NCBI RefSeq assembly: GCF_905147365.1
Contig: NC_056420.1
Coordinates: forward strand, 11,108,001 to 11,172,000
Origin: Aricia agestis
Lineage: Eukaryota > Arthropoda > Insecta > Lepidoptera > Lycaenidae
Direction: 5' to 3'
Length of the DNA stretch: 64,000 nt
Numbering within the stretch: the stretch's first letter is position 1; each line of letters begins with the position of its first letter. Below are positions 20,967 through 33,440 of the stretch, one piece after another. The position numbers were made by a program, and so were the translations under genes. Below the pieces are notes generated by a model, which did not search any database, had not been told where the DNA came from, and saw nothing but the letters and a program-made list of their open reading frames with translations.

Positions 20967-22960
20967 GCTCTAGATCTTAAAAAAAATTGAACTAAAGTAA
21001 ATGCATACTTGTTCAAAATAAATTACATTTCCCTCCACTGCAAACACTTTTAGTTAGTCAAGTAAATAGTCATAAAAACTACAAATCTAAAATATTTTTG
21101 ACTAAATATAGTTAAGTCTAAGTATATGCTTAAAAACATTTCCGGGTATGGCATATTTAAACGGAAATTATGGAATTCTATCAAAATCATTATCACTTCA
21201 ACCCAAAAGCGGTCAATGAATAATGACAAATGGACTATAGAGAACAGATATAAATTATGAAATCAAGCCCACAGACCTCGATCCGTCATCCATTACAGTA
21301 TTGGCCAGACAATGGGTAAGATTTGCCCAAGATATTTGCAGATGAGAATTCACGACGGCATTGTTCCACCCTACTTTACAGTTCGGATTGAAATGCGTTT
21401 TGATAGACCTTGTAAAACGACGGAGTCCGTCTGGGATTGTTCTCGTTGTGCATTGTGATGTTATGAAGACAGTGTTTGTATGTTTTCACATTTGGACAGT
21501 ATAATAAAGCACGTTACAGAACGGATTTTGATTTTTCGCATGGCAGGAGTTTAGGCTTTGGATTAGCATAATATAGTATTTATGCTGCTTCTAATCTTAA
21601 GTTTACTGAATAATGCGGTCATAACTAGATAAAAGCCGGTATTTTATTATCCCACTTGCAAAAAATCCAATGTAGCACACACTGCTCTCATTATAATATG
21701 TAAAGATATAAAATTATATTACATTTCTAAATACGAGTATAAAATTTTTACAAATAATTAAATATTTAGCCAAAATTTAAAAGACAAAAGTCACAAACAG
21801 GTATGTCAGAACTAATAATAGGCCTCTTTACCACAATATTTACATTGACCCATGGACCCCATGGTGGATAAAGTATTGCGAAGCATACACAATCAACGTA
21901 GACAAAGGGCAATCATAGACGAATTAATATAGAAGACGTACCGTAACAATAAGCCAGCTAGAACTATTTTTACTGACACTAAAGTGATGGTATGGTATAG
22001 TACCAAATTACAAATCTTTTTCATGTTAACTAACTCCGCAAACTGCATACATTCCGCTTACAAGTCGTCAAACATCCATAATTCCACATTGATTACAATA
22101 ATAAAGGAGTTTCAATAAAGCCTTCGTAAAACAAAGGTATAATCTTACTTGTTGCTCCCCCATCCAACCCCTTCCAGCGAAAAGTCGTCACCAAGAATTT
22201 ATTGCTCAGCCATAAATATTAAAAAGTTTGAAAGCATAAATCTTGGGTATTAATAACGGCTGTAAACATACCATATTGTTCGGGTACTGTTGGGTTTTTT
22301 ATTAGAAAATGGTTGTGTTGGCATTTAGGTACCATGTTTTCCTATGTCACATTATAATATGTACGGTATTATAATATGTTCTATTATTATGTTTTGAAAT
22401 AAGTACTTGGCAACATATCAGAAAAGCAGACTTAAATATTTTATTAACATCTGACTTGTAACAAAAATTAGCCATACGGCATACGCCATAAAACATAACA
22501 AAAGCAGCATTACGCATCAGTATTCCATGGTTTATCTTCGAAGATCTTCTTCACGTCTTGAAACACTGTAAGACAAGAACCTTCGTCGATAAATTCCCTA
22601 TTTAACAATGAAAACCTCGTCAAAATAGCATCAGTAGTTTTCGAGAAAATCGCATACAAACAAACTGCAAATTCTTTTTTTAGAGCCGGTTTAAAAACAT
22701 ACTAATCCCCCATCAAAAAGACATCGCGTTTAATAAGCCTGTCCCCTTAAACAAGAATCAATCCGCACAAATTGTGGGAACACAAAGCGAACCATTAGCG
22801 CGATGGGTGGCCGGTGGAAGTCTCCGTGGAAATCAGAGACTCATTAATTAGAGCTATTCTTTCTGAGACGGATCAGAAAACAATATGGCCGACTTGAACG
22901 GGTTTGGTAACGGAACGGAAATTTTAATTTTTGTGGAAGATGGAAATTGGAGAATAAAGA
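20967..22960. other. Unassigned AT-rich stretch of about 2 kb
   Basis: Only short chance frames. A short stretch at 22600-22670 (catcagtagttttcgagaaa) resembles dispersed repeats, but its limits are unclear. Confidence 0.4.
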
Positions 22961-23245
22961 GGTATGAAGATTTTTGTATGGAGCCTGGCCGACCTACTGT
23001 CCGCTAAATGTGTTTTTTCGCGTTCAATAATATTTTTTTCAAAAATGGATAGCCAACATCAATACAAACAAAAAATGATCTTGGACAAAACCGCGTAAGG
23101 TATCTTCGAAATGTGACTCTTTACGTGGTTTTGTCTAAGATTATTTTTTGTTTGTATTGATGTTAGCTATCCATTTTTGAAAAAAATATTCGTGAACGCG
23201 AAAAAACACATTTAGCGAAAGGAGGTCGGCCAAAATCTTCGTACC
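22961..23245. repeat. Fold-back repeat with arms of about 110 bp
   Basis: Left arm from ggccgacctactgtccgcta to aaccgcgtaa; right arm is its near complement ending tttagcgaaaggaggtcggcc. The loop is about 22 bp. Short outer extensions (gtatgaagattttt and aaaatcttcgtac) also pair. Non-coding MITE-like element. Confidence 0.7.
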
Positions 23246-23393
23246 CCTTTGGAGTTAAGTTTGGTTTTTAACCGATTCCCAAAAAGGAGGAAGTTATATT
23301 ACGTTCGGCTGTGGATAATGTAATTAAAAGCAGTTTACAACGATAACTGTACTAACAGTCACTAGTTACTACTTACTAGCACACTATTACTAA

Positions 23394-23539
23394 GGGCCTG
23401 TTTCACCACTTCCCGATAAGTGACGAATAGGCTATCCACCAATTGACTTGACAGAATTAACTTGACAGTATGGAGCATCTGTCAAAAAAGCTGTAAATAG
23501 CCTATTCGGCACTTTATCAGAAAGTGGTGAAACAGGCCC
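23394..23539. mobile_element. PIF/Harbinger-like MITE
   Basis: The terminal repeats begin gggcctgtttcaccactt. TAA is duplicated at 23391-23393 and 23540-23542. A related element sits at 25848-25983. Confidence 0.75.
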
Positions 23540-23563
23540 TAAGTAGTATAGTTATGTGATATA

Positions 23564-23799
23564 CAGGGTGTAATAAAACTAAGTGATAATACTTTAGGGT
23601 GTGTATGTGTTCCTTGTAGAGAGTTTCAAGGACCAACATTATTTTTCACTTTTATACGGGCAAGCGCCCCAGCGTCACGAGTTTCACCATACAAAAGTAA
23701 AAAAAAATGGTTTTTCAGCGCTGCTACTTTCACAGTGAATTCACTACAAGGAACACGTACACACCCTAAAATATTATCACTTAGTTTTGTTACACACTG
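23564..23799. mobile_element. TA-flanked MITE (Tc1/mariner-like)
   Basis: Starts cagggtgtaataaaactaag and ends ttttgttacacactg, flanked by TA. The terminal repeats are long and contain actttagggtgtgta. Same family as 35394-35641 and the half copy at 40268-40347. Confidence 0.7.
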
Positions 23800-23826
23800 T
23801 AGATTATATGTATGTATGAAACTTTT

Positions 23827-23986
23827 ACGGCCATTCCCAATATTTGATCTATCTCTGGTTTTGCCCTACTAGAGATAGGAATGACTCACAATTGACATAA
23901 AATATATGTCTCTAATGTCTAATGTGAGCTATTCCTATCTCTAGTAGGGCAAAACCAGAGATAGATCAAATATTGGGAACGGCCGT
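23827..23986. repeat. Fold-back repeat with arms of about 60 bp
   Basis: The arms include ttcccaatatttgatctatc and its complement, with only a few differences and a loop of about 35 bp. Confidence 0.75.
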
Positions 23987-24235
23987 TAGTGTCTGCTATG
24001 TGGAGTCTTTTGTTTTGTTAGCTAGTACAATATTAGGTAATAACTAATACTAATGTTTTTTTTTAAGAAATCACTTTTAGAAAATAAATTGTTATTTTTA
24101 AAATGAAGGTAAAGAAATAACATATAATAGTCCTTTCAACGTTGCATTTGAAACAAACTATAAAACATTATTGTATGAACATGAATTTACATTAGAAATA
24201 GTGGACATAATACAAGAGGACAATCACAGTATAAC

Positions 24236-24475
24236 ATTTTAAACTTTCGCGTTGCATTATAATTAAACTTTTTAATCGGGACTTAACGCGACTTATTTAA
24301 GTAGTAATGCTTCTACGAGTACATACTTTTTCTCGACGTTTCGGCCGTGTTGCAACGGCCGTGGTCACGAGGGGACCTCGTGACCACGGCCGTTACAACA
24401 CGTAGTAGCATTACTACTTAAATAAGTCGCGTTAAGTCCCGATTAAAAAGTTTAATCACAGTATAATGTTTAAAA
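24236..24475. mobile_element. Nested fold-back element
   Basis: Outer arms (24262-24317 and 24402-24457) carry gacttaacgcgacttattta. A second inner stem carries caacggccgtggtcacgag. The flanks both contain aatcacagtataa, which could be a 9-13 bp target duplication. A partial inverted copy is inside the Helitron at 27790-27902. Confidence 0.6.
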
Positions 24476-25577
24476 GAATCCCTTTTACCCCGCCAATACC
24501 AGTAAGAACTAAGAACCCCACTCAAAACGCGGATTGAAAAGAATGTAATCCGAAACCCAAATTACTTGAGCCGTACAAAAAGACTTAAAACAAATCCAAC
24601 TTTGATTTGTTCCAAAGAACATTTAAAGAGAAAGCAAGGTGGTTATTGGCTTCCCCCCTATCCCCCTTGGTTTGGAGGGGGGAGCCCCCCCTGGCTTCCC
24701 CCCCGGACGGTAATTAGTAATTAATGCTTGTCAACGCCGCCTCCGTTTCGTTATTGTTTAATTGTTTTTAAAGCAGACGTTAATTTTAGGATTCGCGGTT
24801 GACTTGACTTTGATTTTGAGGGTTGAGGGATCTTAGACTGAGTTGAGATGTGGATATAATAATATATTCCAGTTGTCGTCCACTTTACCTTCTAAGGCCT
24901 TTTTGATTGTGTTTATATATTAATCTAATTATTATTGAGAAAGATAATGTTGGCGAATTTTAATAGACTGGCGGCTGGCCCATTTCGTATACTACAACTC
25001 GTAGATACATTATATATTATGACATGTTTACTACAGAATACAGATATACTGCGGTAGATAGTAGATTTTACTTCATAATTTTCTACAAAATGGATTGGAA
25101 ATGGACTTTCAAAAACTATTTATCCATTCCAAAAAAGTTTGAGTAACCCGTGGCTACAATAATTTCAATGTGAATTTCGGAACATTAGAATTCGACACGT
25201 CGACATAGCAATTATGGATCGCGACATAGTGGTTATGGAATAGAATGGAATAGAATTAGCGGTAAAAAGTGTGGGGCCAGACCCTCTAATGTTATTAGTT
25301 CGTAACCCCGAATTACCGCACACGGTCAAGCGTGAGACGGGGCATGTGTGCTCCGCGTTTATATGGTTGTGAATTGTGATGTCTTCTTGACATAGTTTAA
25401 AAATACATAAATCAAAACCTATTATTTTAGGGTTCAGTAGTAGTAACTAAACGAACCCTTCTTTATATTTATAATTTTTTAATATTATAATATTTTATTC
25501 TAGTAGTTTAGTTATTTATAAATTATAATTGTTAAAATGTCGATCAGGTTTCTATTTAAATTGTAAGAACCAAAACG
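24476..25577. other. Unassigned stretch with a C/G-rich tract
   Basis: 24650-24710 alternates runs of C and G that can pair locally. No gene was supported. Confidence 0.4.
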
Positions 25578-25720
25578 CAGCAGTGGCCCGGTGGTTAAAC
25601 TTTGGACTCGCTCCCGAAAGTGTGCAGCGGTGATAGAGTATACCAATGAGACTTATTTAGATTTTAGATGTTAAATATACAAGAAGCTCTTTGATCAGTG
25701 TGTTACACACTTGATACTGA
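25578..25720 (+). mobile_element. Degenerate tRNA-headed SINE fragment
   Basis: An A-box-like gtggcccggtggtta is followed by a decayed B box and by gtataccaatgagactt, which resembles gtgtacctatgagacatt in the SINE at 6118. Confidence 0.4.
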
Positions 25721-25763
25721 TCAGAGAGCTATCCACTATTTATTTTCCTTGAATTTATTTTCT

Positions 25764-26067
25764 TGACATCAGTCATTTTTCTCTGCATTTGTCACTCTGA
25801 TTCTCATGAGTGACCGCTAAGGACAGGATTCGGCAATACGAGAATTAGGGCCTGTTTCACCACTTCCTAATAAGGTGCCGGGTAGGCTATCCACAACTTA
25901 TTTGACAGATGCTTCATACTTTATCTGTCAACTTAAGTTGTGGATAGCCTATCCTGCACTTAACAGGAAGTGGAAACAGGCCCTAATTCTCGTATTGCCG
26001 AATCAGTTCTTAGCGGTCATTCGTGAGAATCAGAGTGACAAATGCAGAGAAAAATCACTGATGACTG
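25764..26067. repeat. Long imperfect inverted repeat with a Harbinger-like MITE at its centre
   Basis: Sequence from tgacatcagtcatttttctc to gcaatacgagaatta is mirrored after the MITE as taattctcgtattgccg through gcagagaaaaatcactgatg. The central MITE at 25848-25983 has gggcctgtttcaccacttcc ends. TA, but not a full TAA, is repeated at its edges. Confidence 0.7.
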
Positions 26068-26140
26068 ACTATAATATGAGAACCATGATGCCCTATCATG
26101 AGAACCATGATAGGGCATCATGGTTCTCATATTATAGTCA
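26066..26140. repeat. Perfect hairpin, 35-bp arms, 5-bp loop
   Basis: The arms 26066-26100 and 26106-26140 are exact reverse complements; the loop is agaac. Each arm contains gagaaccatgatgccctatc. It directly adjoins the inverted repeat at 25764-26067. Confidence 0.85.
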
Positions 26141-26427
26141 TTTTCGGTTATAACTTTAGGGTGTTCTCAATCGGGGGTCGATATTAATTATGTCGTCAGC
26201 GCGGGCCGCGGTGCGACAATCGGTGTCACCGCTGCGCGACGAATTGCGCTGACATTACGGTGGCGGCCGCGGGTGACATTTGTGGCGGCCATAACATTTC
26301 TGACGGTAAGAAATATGATTTGTTTGCAGAAAGTAGAAGCGAGGATTTCAAAACTCATGATTTGGCACTGAAATAAAAATTAAAATAAAATATTATGATT
26401 TTGCTCAAAATAGATATCTATTACATA

Positions 26428-26566
26428 GGCCCAATTTCACCAACGTCTGTTAGTGTTAACAGATTGTTAAAATGTGATGTCTTCTCTTTCATTCGTATGA
26501 TAAACGAAAGAAGTAACGTGATACTAATCCGAGCGTTAACTCTAACAGTCGTTGGTGAAATTGAGC
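26428..26566. mobile_element. MITE with ggcccaatttcaccaacg ends
   Basis: The left end ggcccaatttcaccaacg is matched by cgttggtgaaattgagc at the right, and TA flanks both sides. Non-coding. Confidence 0.6.
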
Positions 26567-27004
26567 TAATTATTATAAATACAGTTTTTAAACGTCTGGA
26601 CTAGGATCCCTACCACCGGTTCGGGAAAAACCGGCGTATGTAACTCACAGGTAGAAGTATGAGTGAAACTTACAGGAAGGTGTCATGACTCATGAAGTCA
26701 ATATAAAACTGTCCAATTTTTTTGACGTTTTTTTCTTTTTTGATCATTGAGTGGCACGAAGCATGTGGAAAATACTATATTTCTCCGTGCTACCTGAAAC
26801 TACATAATAACTAGTTATAGCAAGTGTTTCGCGCCTCCTCTAGCGCTTCGCTTGCGTAATATAATGCATTATCCAAATGCAGCATAAACACGGCTTAAAC
26901 GGCTTTTCTTAAGCTTGATAATGAATGTCACTATATTATTATATTATGTTCAAAAAAAATATATGAACGGTTTTGTACCCACTGCAAAATTAGCGCGTAG
27001 AGAC
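26567..27004. other. Unassigned stretch
   Basis: No supported feature. Confidence 0.4.
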
Positions 27005-27007
27005 TAA

Positions 27008-27153
27008 CCCTCTTATTAATAAACGCCCTATAAGCTTTGAATAGTTATATAGTGTTTTGTTCCTGTCACACAAGTGAAATTTTTAATTGGATTGAAGAAG
27101 ACAAAACACTGTATAACTATTCAAAGCTTATAGGGCGTTTATTAATAAGAGGG
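27008..27153. mobile_element. PIF/Harbinger-like fold-back MITE
   Basis: The 53-bp arms are perfect or nearly so (left: ccctcttattaataaacgcc; right ends taataagaggg). TAA is duplicated at 27005-27007 and 27154-27156. The loop is about 40 bp. Confidence 0.8.
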
Positions 27154-27422
27154 TAAAAGTTGTTTACAAATCGTAACTTCATCCCGTAGCAATTCATATT
27201 TTACTGCTCGAAAAATGAGGACAGGCGAAAAATTTATTTGCGAGGAATACTCTGCCGGGACTTAAAGTTCCTTAAAGCCAAACTTAGAAATAAAAAGGTA
27301 TCAGACAGACAAACGTATGCTAAACTTTTGATATTCGAAATACACTGTATATTTTGCAAGTATGGATGTGTATTCATGGGGCCCATGTGGAAGTATGTTC
27401 CACACTTCCATACTTCCATCCA

Positions 27423-27625
27423 TACTAATATTATACTTAAATGCGATAGTGTGTCTGTCTGCCTGTCTGTTACCTCTTCACGCTTGTACCGCTGAACCGA
27501 TTTTGCTGAAATTTAGCATGGAGATACCTTGAGTCCAGGGAAAGGACATAGGATAGTTTTTATCCCGGAAAAATGTACGGTTCCAGCGCGATAAACAAAT
27601 TTTGGCGCAACCGAGTTGCGGGTGT
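27423..27625 (+). mobile_element. Helitron-like fragment
   Basis: The 5' actaatattatacttaaatg and gtgtgtctgtctg, and the 3' region aaccgagttgcgggtgtcct, are typical of a common lepidopteran repeat. Related to the minus-strand copy at 37232-37438. Confidence 0.5.
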
Positions 27626-27632
27626 CCTCTAA

Positions 27633-27986
27633 TCTGTATATAAAAAACTCAAAGGTGACTGACTGACATGGTGATCTATCAACGCACAGCCAAAAACACT
27701 GGACGGATCGGGCTGAAATTTGGCATGCAGGTAGATGTTTTGACGCAGGCATCCGCTAAGAAAGGATTTTGATCAATTCTACCCCCAAGGAAACGTCGAG
27801 AAAAAGTATGTACTCGTAGTAGCATTACTACTTAAATAAGTCGCGTTAAGTTCCGATTAAAAAGTTTAATTATAATGCAACGCGAAAGTTTAAAATGTTA
27901 TCTAACCCCAAGGGGTCAAAATAAGGGATGAAAGTTTGTATATAATAATACTTGCTAACGCGAGCGAAGCCGCGGGTAAAAGCTCG
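27633..27986 (+). mobile_element. Helitron-like element with an inserted fold-back fragment
   Basis: Starts tctgtatataaaaaactcaa and ends gcgaagccgcgggtaaaagct, where a usual CTAG is CTCG. 27790-27902 is a partial reverse copy of the 24236-24475 element. ccccaagg occurs on both sides of that insertion. Confidence 0.55.
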
Positions 27987-28292
27987 TAAAAATATAATTA
28001 CGATTCTAGAGTTCTCAAAATGAAAAACTATTCAACCCCATACATCATAGCCACAGTGTTCAGTTACACAATGAGTTACACGTATTGTCGACATGTCGAG
28101 GGCCTGTCGCCGAGATTACATCGCTTTGTCCTTCGACCTTCATGTGTTTGAACTTAGAACGGTGACCCCGAGTGGTTTTGGGGTTAAGTTTTATAGAAAG
28201 TGTTTGATATTATAAATAGGAAAGTATGTCTGTCTTCTTCACAGAGACGCAGAATCGATTTTGTCAAAGATTGATCTGGACATACTTAAAAC

Positions 28293-29916
28293 TAGTGACC
28301 GACCGAACTTTCGGTTTCGGTTTCGGCCAGTTTCGGCCAAAAAATCTAGTTTCGGCCATAGTTTCGGTTTCGGCCAAAATATAGCCGAAACTTTCGGCCC
28401 CGCCGAAACTCATGCTTCGTTTGGTAAACTTCGCAGTTAACTCGCACTGCTTCGCACTTCGCAATGCTTGCTTGCCAGCTTGGCTCAGTTCGCCACATCT
28501 ATTTAATCGTGATTTGAGATTATGTTTTCGAGATTAGTCCTAAATCAAAAATTAACACTTCATTTTATTTTTATTAAATTGTATAAACTTATTGTTATCG
28601 AAATTATATTGAATTTCATTTCTACGACAAACGCAGGCTTATTTAATACACATAACTATTGGCAAATTACGTGCTATTTTAACAATGTTTCCCATATAAA
28701 CGATTTAGTAAATGCTATGATAAATTGATTATAATATTGTGTATGAACTTTATTGACTTAAGAATTTTGTTTGACTGTGAGACGGTAGGATATATTAGGA
28801 TATATCTTGCGAGATTTAGTGACGCCTACTGCAAGTTTGCTTAGTAATTTCATTTTGAACTTCAACCACGGTCGTGTCCATGCCTCCCATAAAAATAATA
28901 TACTGCAATTGATTTTGTTGTCAGTAGTACGTCGTTAATGTCTAAGGGAGGATTTCACCAATCACACAACTTTGTTTTATAAAACCTAGTTATCATTAAA
29001 CGCGTACCTACGGAGATGTAAATCTCGTTTTGTTTCAAATGGATTTCATAATCTTAATCACGATTAATAAATCAAAGGTTATGTGACGTCACGCGATGAT
29101 TTTACATGGTTTTATCATTTTGGAGTCTAGTTAAGTTATTTTATCAACAAAAAATCAAGAAACGATACATAAGCTACCCAAACGCATCTATCAAACCTAT
29201 CATCTTGACATTTTTGCGTCTATGATTTTCGATTTGCCATGACACTACACCTTAATAGCACTTCAACGGCTTTTATGAAGTTTAACTGTACAACATTAGG
29301 CATTCTGAAGATAAAAAAAGTTATATTAACAAAATAGCAAAAACGATAAATATGTTCCCCAAACGCATCTGTGAAAACTATCATCTTAACAAGTTTTTCG
29401 ATCCGTCATTACACTACACTGACAGGACTTAAGTGTGTTTTATGAAGTTAAAATATTGGGCGTTCAGTAGATAAAAATCGGATTTGCTGTGAACGAGTTT
29501 AGGTTATGTTGGTGAAATGCAATTGAGTGTTACAAACGTGTTTATAATATGGTTACAACCGGTTTAGTGTGCGCTAAGCGCATTCAATTTCTTTGGTGAA
29601 ATCGCACCTACTTGGAATCGTATAAAAACGGAATATAGTACAAAAAAAATTCTAGGGAACATATTGGAGTCTAAGATTAAGTAGATAATAATATTTAAGA
29701 AATGTCGCAAAAAGTAAAAAAAAATCAATGCGGTACTTTTTCTTTAGTTTAAAAAAGTTGTAAATTTATGTCAAAAATCAATAAATTTCAGTAAATAATC
29801 GTAATCTTAAATGTCTTACCAAGTTTCGGTTTCGGTTTCGGTTTCGGCCGAAACTGAGAGTAAGGCCGAAAGTTCGGTTTTGGTTTCTGCTGAAAACCAG
29901 TTTCGGTCGGACACTA
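28293..29916. mobile_element. hAT element, non-autonomous, 1.6 kb, with tttcgg repeats
   Basis: The termini TAGTGACCGACCGAA and (complement of the right end) TAGTGTCCGACCGAA match at 14 of 15. cttaaaac is duplicated at 28285-28292 and 29917-29924. Both ends carry many copies of gtttcgg/ggccgaaac, likely transposase sites. No transposase frame was found. An internal MITE-like unit spans about 28948-29610 (ends ggatttcaccaa and ttggtgaaatc). Confidence 0.85.
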
Positions 29917-29924
29917 CTTAAAAC

Positions 29925-30567
29925 GATATAATTCTAAGATTAAAAGTATGTCCTGGAAAAGGACATAGAAAAGTTTAATCGACGGATACGAATTTGGAAT
30001 TCGAATTCGAAAAAACTCAGTTACATTAGAACATGGTGTTCTAACATGTTTTACCAAATATCACCACTTCTTTCTGGTGATTTTAATCTTCAGGTGATTG
30101 TAAAAAGAGATACGGGATACCAGAAGCTACTAACGAATCTCTTTATCTAATACCTTCTTATTTCAAAGTTGGCAACTTTGTTTGAACGCGGCAAAATTAT
30201 CTAATACTTTTTATGTTGACAAATTGAAAAAAGAACAGCTAACAAGACCACTCGAGAAAATGGAACGAAATTAAAAAGTAATAAACATACAAATGAGACG
30301 CTTTCAATCATCCCCCCGTCCCCGTCGTCGGCCGCCATGTCACATGAGATTAAAAAGTTTGACGAGCTCTCCCACGGAAATTAGCATTTTATACTCTGCG
30401 CGCCATATTCGCATATTTTTATTTTCAGGAACAAGCGTTGTTCATGCCGAAAATGTGCGTGCTGAGATGTTTCTTTTTTTGTCATCGACGTGTCTTCATC
30501 ATTCCTTCAAGTTGTATATATATAAATTATTCTAACAGATTTTTGAAAATAATATTTTAAACTAATA
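29925..30567. other. Unassigned stretch
   Basis: No supported gene or repeat boundary. Confidence 0.4.
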
Positions 30568-30671
30568 GCGTTTTCGGCATCTGCACTGCCCCGGGGCAGG
30601 GTGGGCTGACAGGATACGGAAACATCCGAAGTTTAAATTAAGAACATAAACAGTTCAGATGCCGAAAACGA
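30568..30671. mobile_element. Short TA-flanked MITE
   Basis: The ends gcgttttcggcatctg and cagatgccgaaaacga are complementary and TA flanks both sides. It contains gccccggggc; a related left half lies near 59125-59160. Confidence 0.65.
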
Positions 30672-30687
30672 TATCCTACAGCCTAAT

Positions 30688-31741
30688 AATATTATAAAGG
30701 CGAAAGTTTGTTTGGATGTATGGATGTGTGGATGTATGGATGTTTGTTTCTCTTTCACGCAAAAACTACTGAACGGATTTTAATGAAACTTTACAATAAT
30801 ATAGCTTATACATCAGAATAACACATAGGCTACAATTTTAACCAACTTTCAAAATGGGGGAGGTGTTATGCTCGTTTTCTTATGTTCAACGATTACTCCG
30901 CCGTTTGTAAACCGATTTTCAAAATTTTTCTTTTGGTATATAGGGTATCATGCCAATTTAGTATTATGTTCACAAAAGTGGTGTTCTGATGAAGGATCCA
31001 TAAGTAATCGAGGGAACTCCTCAAAATTTATAGGGAAACATGTGGTGACTTCGGTTTCGTGAGAATTATTCTAAGCATATGCTACCAACAAGTAAGATTT
31101 TGCACCGAGGTATACCTGGTATACCGTGGTTCGGAAGGTGCTGAGAGAACTCCTGATTCTTTATAGATACAAGTTTGGGAGTTTCGGCGTTGTTTTAAGA
31201 ACGGAAAGCATATTATGCTACTATGCAAATTACATTCATCGTCATCATCATCACTACCATATTACACTTTGCGTCGTCGATTATGAGCCTATTATGTGTT
31301 ATTGATACTTTTCATAGTCTTTTAGATCGAGACTCGAGTTTGTCAAGCGATAATTTAAAAAAATCTAATTATAAACCTGAAGAGTATGTTTGCTAGAGCG
31401 CGCTAACCTCTGAAAATATAGGTCCGATTTAAAAACTTCTTTCAGTGTTAGATAGCTTATTTATCGAGTAAGGCTATAGGCTGTATTATATGTATCATAG
31501 CGTGATAATTCACGCTAAGACTAATACCACCAAAGAAACTCAGGAAAATGTGGGGAAAACGGGGGAAATATTAGAAAGAGTTTATCTCACGAACTACTGG
31601 AGCAATTTTTATGACAATATTTGGCACAGATATAGAGTAGACCACGTGAAGGGAGTAGGGACATAAGCTATTTTTATGGGAAAATGTACGGTTTCCGTAA
31701 AATTTCTAATTTACGCGGGCGAAGCCGCGCGGGACATCTAG
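30688..31741 (+). mobile_element. Long Helitron-like family, full copy
   Basis: Starts near ttataaaggcgaaagtttg and ends gaagccgcgcgggacatCTAG|T. It shares almost all its length with the minus-strand copy at 36150-37193 and partly with 32385-33186 and 47150-47351. Non-coding; it contains tggatgtatggatg repeats near the 5' end. Confidence 0.75.
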
Positions 31742-31744
31742 TAA

Positions 31745-33440
31745 TAATATGTATATCGACTCGGTCTACCAAAACAAAATGTGATAACACTTAGGTGTGG
31801 GCATATTCCCCGCGTTCCATTTGATGTTAAAAACGATCAAAACGCTCAAAATGCCTCCTATTTTAAGCGTTTTGATCGTTTTTAACATCAAATAGAAAGC
31901 GGGGATTGTGTCCCTTGTATATTATAGACTTCACTGGAAAAGTGGCAGCGCTGTGTAGTATAAAGTATTTAATTAAGTAACAGTGTGTTAGTGTAAACAC
32001 GTCGTTGTCCTTGAAACCATCTAAATATGAGCCCGTCAAAAAAATCCGTCGTCATCTTAATATATTGTGTGCGTGTGTATGTGACTGAACTCCTCCTAAA
32101 CGACTGGACCAATTTTGATGAAATTTTTTGTGTGTGTTCGTGGAGATTCGAGAATGGTTTAGATTTACAGTTTGGTCTACTGGAAAATGTTTTTTCAATT
32201 AATTTCTTATTTATAAGGAGTTGTTGATTTTGGAATGTTTTACATTAGTTCCGGCGGACGGCGCTATCATCGCATTCAATATTATTCTATTTCAATTTTA
32301 GTTTGTCCTGACAGATGGTGCTACGATTAATTTGAAAAAAAATTTGTTATTCAATTCATGTGCTGATTAAAATATTAAATAAATAACACATAGGCTACAA
32401 TTTTAACCGACTTTCAAAATGGGGGAGGTGTTATGTTCGTTTTCTTATATTCAACGATTACTCCGCCGTTTGTTAACCGATTTTCAAAATTTTTCTTTTG
32501 GTATATAGGCTATCATCCCAATTTGGTATTATATTCAGAAAAGTGGTGATCTGATGAAGGATCCATAAGTAATCGAGGGAACTCCTCAAAACTTATAGAG
32601 AAACATATGGTGACTTCGGTTTCGTGAGAAGTATTCTAAGCATATGCTACCAACAAGTAAGATTTTGCACCGAGATATACCTGGTATACCGTGGTTCGGA
32701 AGGTGCTGAGAGAATTCCTGATTCTTTATAGATACAAGTTTGGGAGTTTCGGCGTTGTTTTAAGAACAGAAAGCATATGCTACTATGCAAATTACATTCT
32801 TCATCATCATCATCATCATCATCACTACCATATTATACCATTTCATAGTCTTTTAGATCGAGACTCGAGTTTGTCAAGCGATAATTAAAAAAAATCTATA
32901 TCTACCTAATATTATAAACCTGAAGAGTATGTTTGCTTGAACGCGTCAATCTCAGAAACTACAGGTCCGATTTAAAATCTTATCTCAGTGTTAGATAGAT
33001 CATTTATCGAGTAAGACTCATCATTTATCGAGAAGGTTATATTATATTATTACTCTAAGACTAATACGACAGAAGAAACTCAGGAAAATGTGGGAAAAAC
33101 GGGGGAAATATTTTTTATGGGAAAATGTAGCTACGGATTCTGTAAAATTTCTAATTTACGCGGGCGAAGCCGCGCGGGACATCTAGTACCCATATAAGTT
33201 TACATCCATATACCATACAAATTACCGATCCGTTATATGGGTATGAAGACGGCATTTTTTTTTGAGTTCCCAACTTTTTTGAGAACATTGTTCTTATAGA
33301 AAAAGTTGTTCATTTTGACGGGCTCATTTGACGGACAACTGTATTTACACTAACACACTGTATATTATATTTTATTATTGACACTTAATAATATTATCAC
33401 TTTGTTTTGTTACACGTATGACGTACTGTTACACCCTGTA
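31745..33440. mobile_element. Nest of MITE sequences around a second Helitron copy
   Basis: A 39-bp-arm hairpin lies at 31808-31846 and 31866-31904 (shared: gttaaaaacgatcaaaacgc). The motif cagtgtgttagtgtaaa at about 31980 and its complement at about 33343-33362 look like the ends of one MITE opened by later insertions. Confidence 0.5.
32385..33186 (+). mobile_element. Long Helitron-like family, 5'-truncated copy
   Basis: Begins within the family at taacacataggctacaattt and ends gaagccgcgcgggacatCTAG|T. A tcatca microsatellite is at about 32797-32826. Confidence 0.7.

Noticed and set aside
21270..21510. Possible exon after ctactttacag around 21374
   Set aside because: Open for about 45 codons, but no donor, no partner exon and no recognisable protein.
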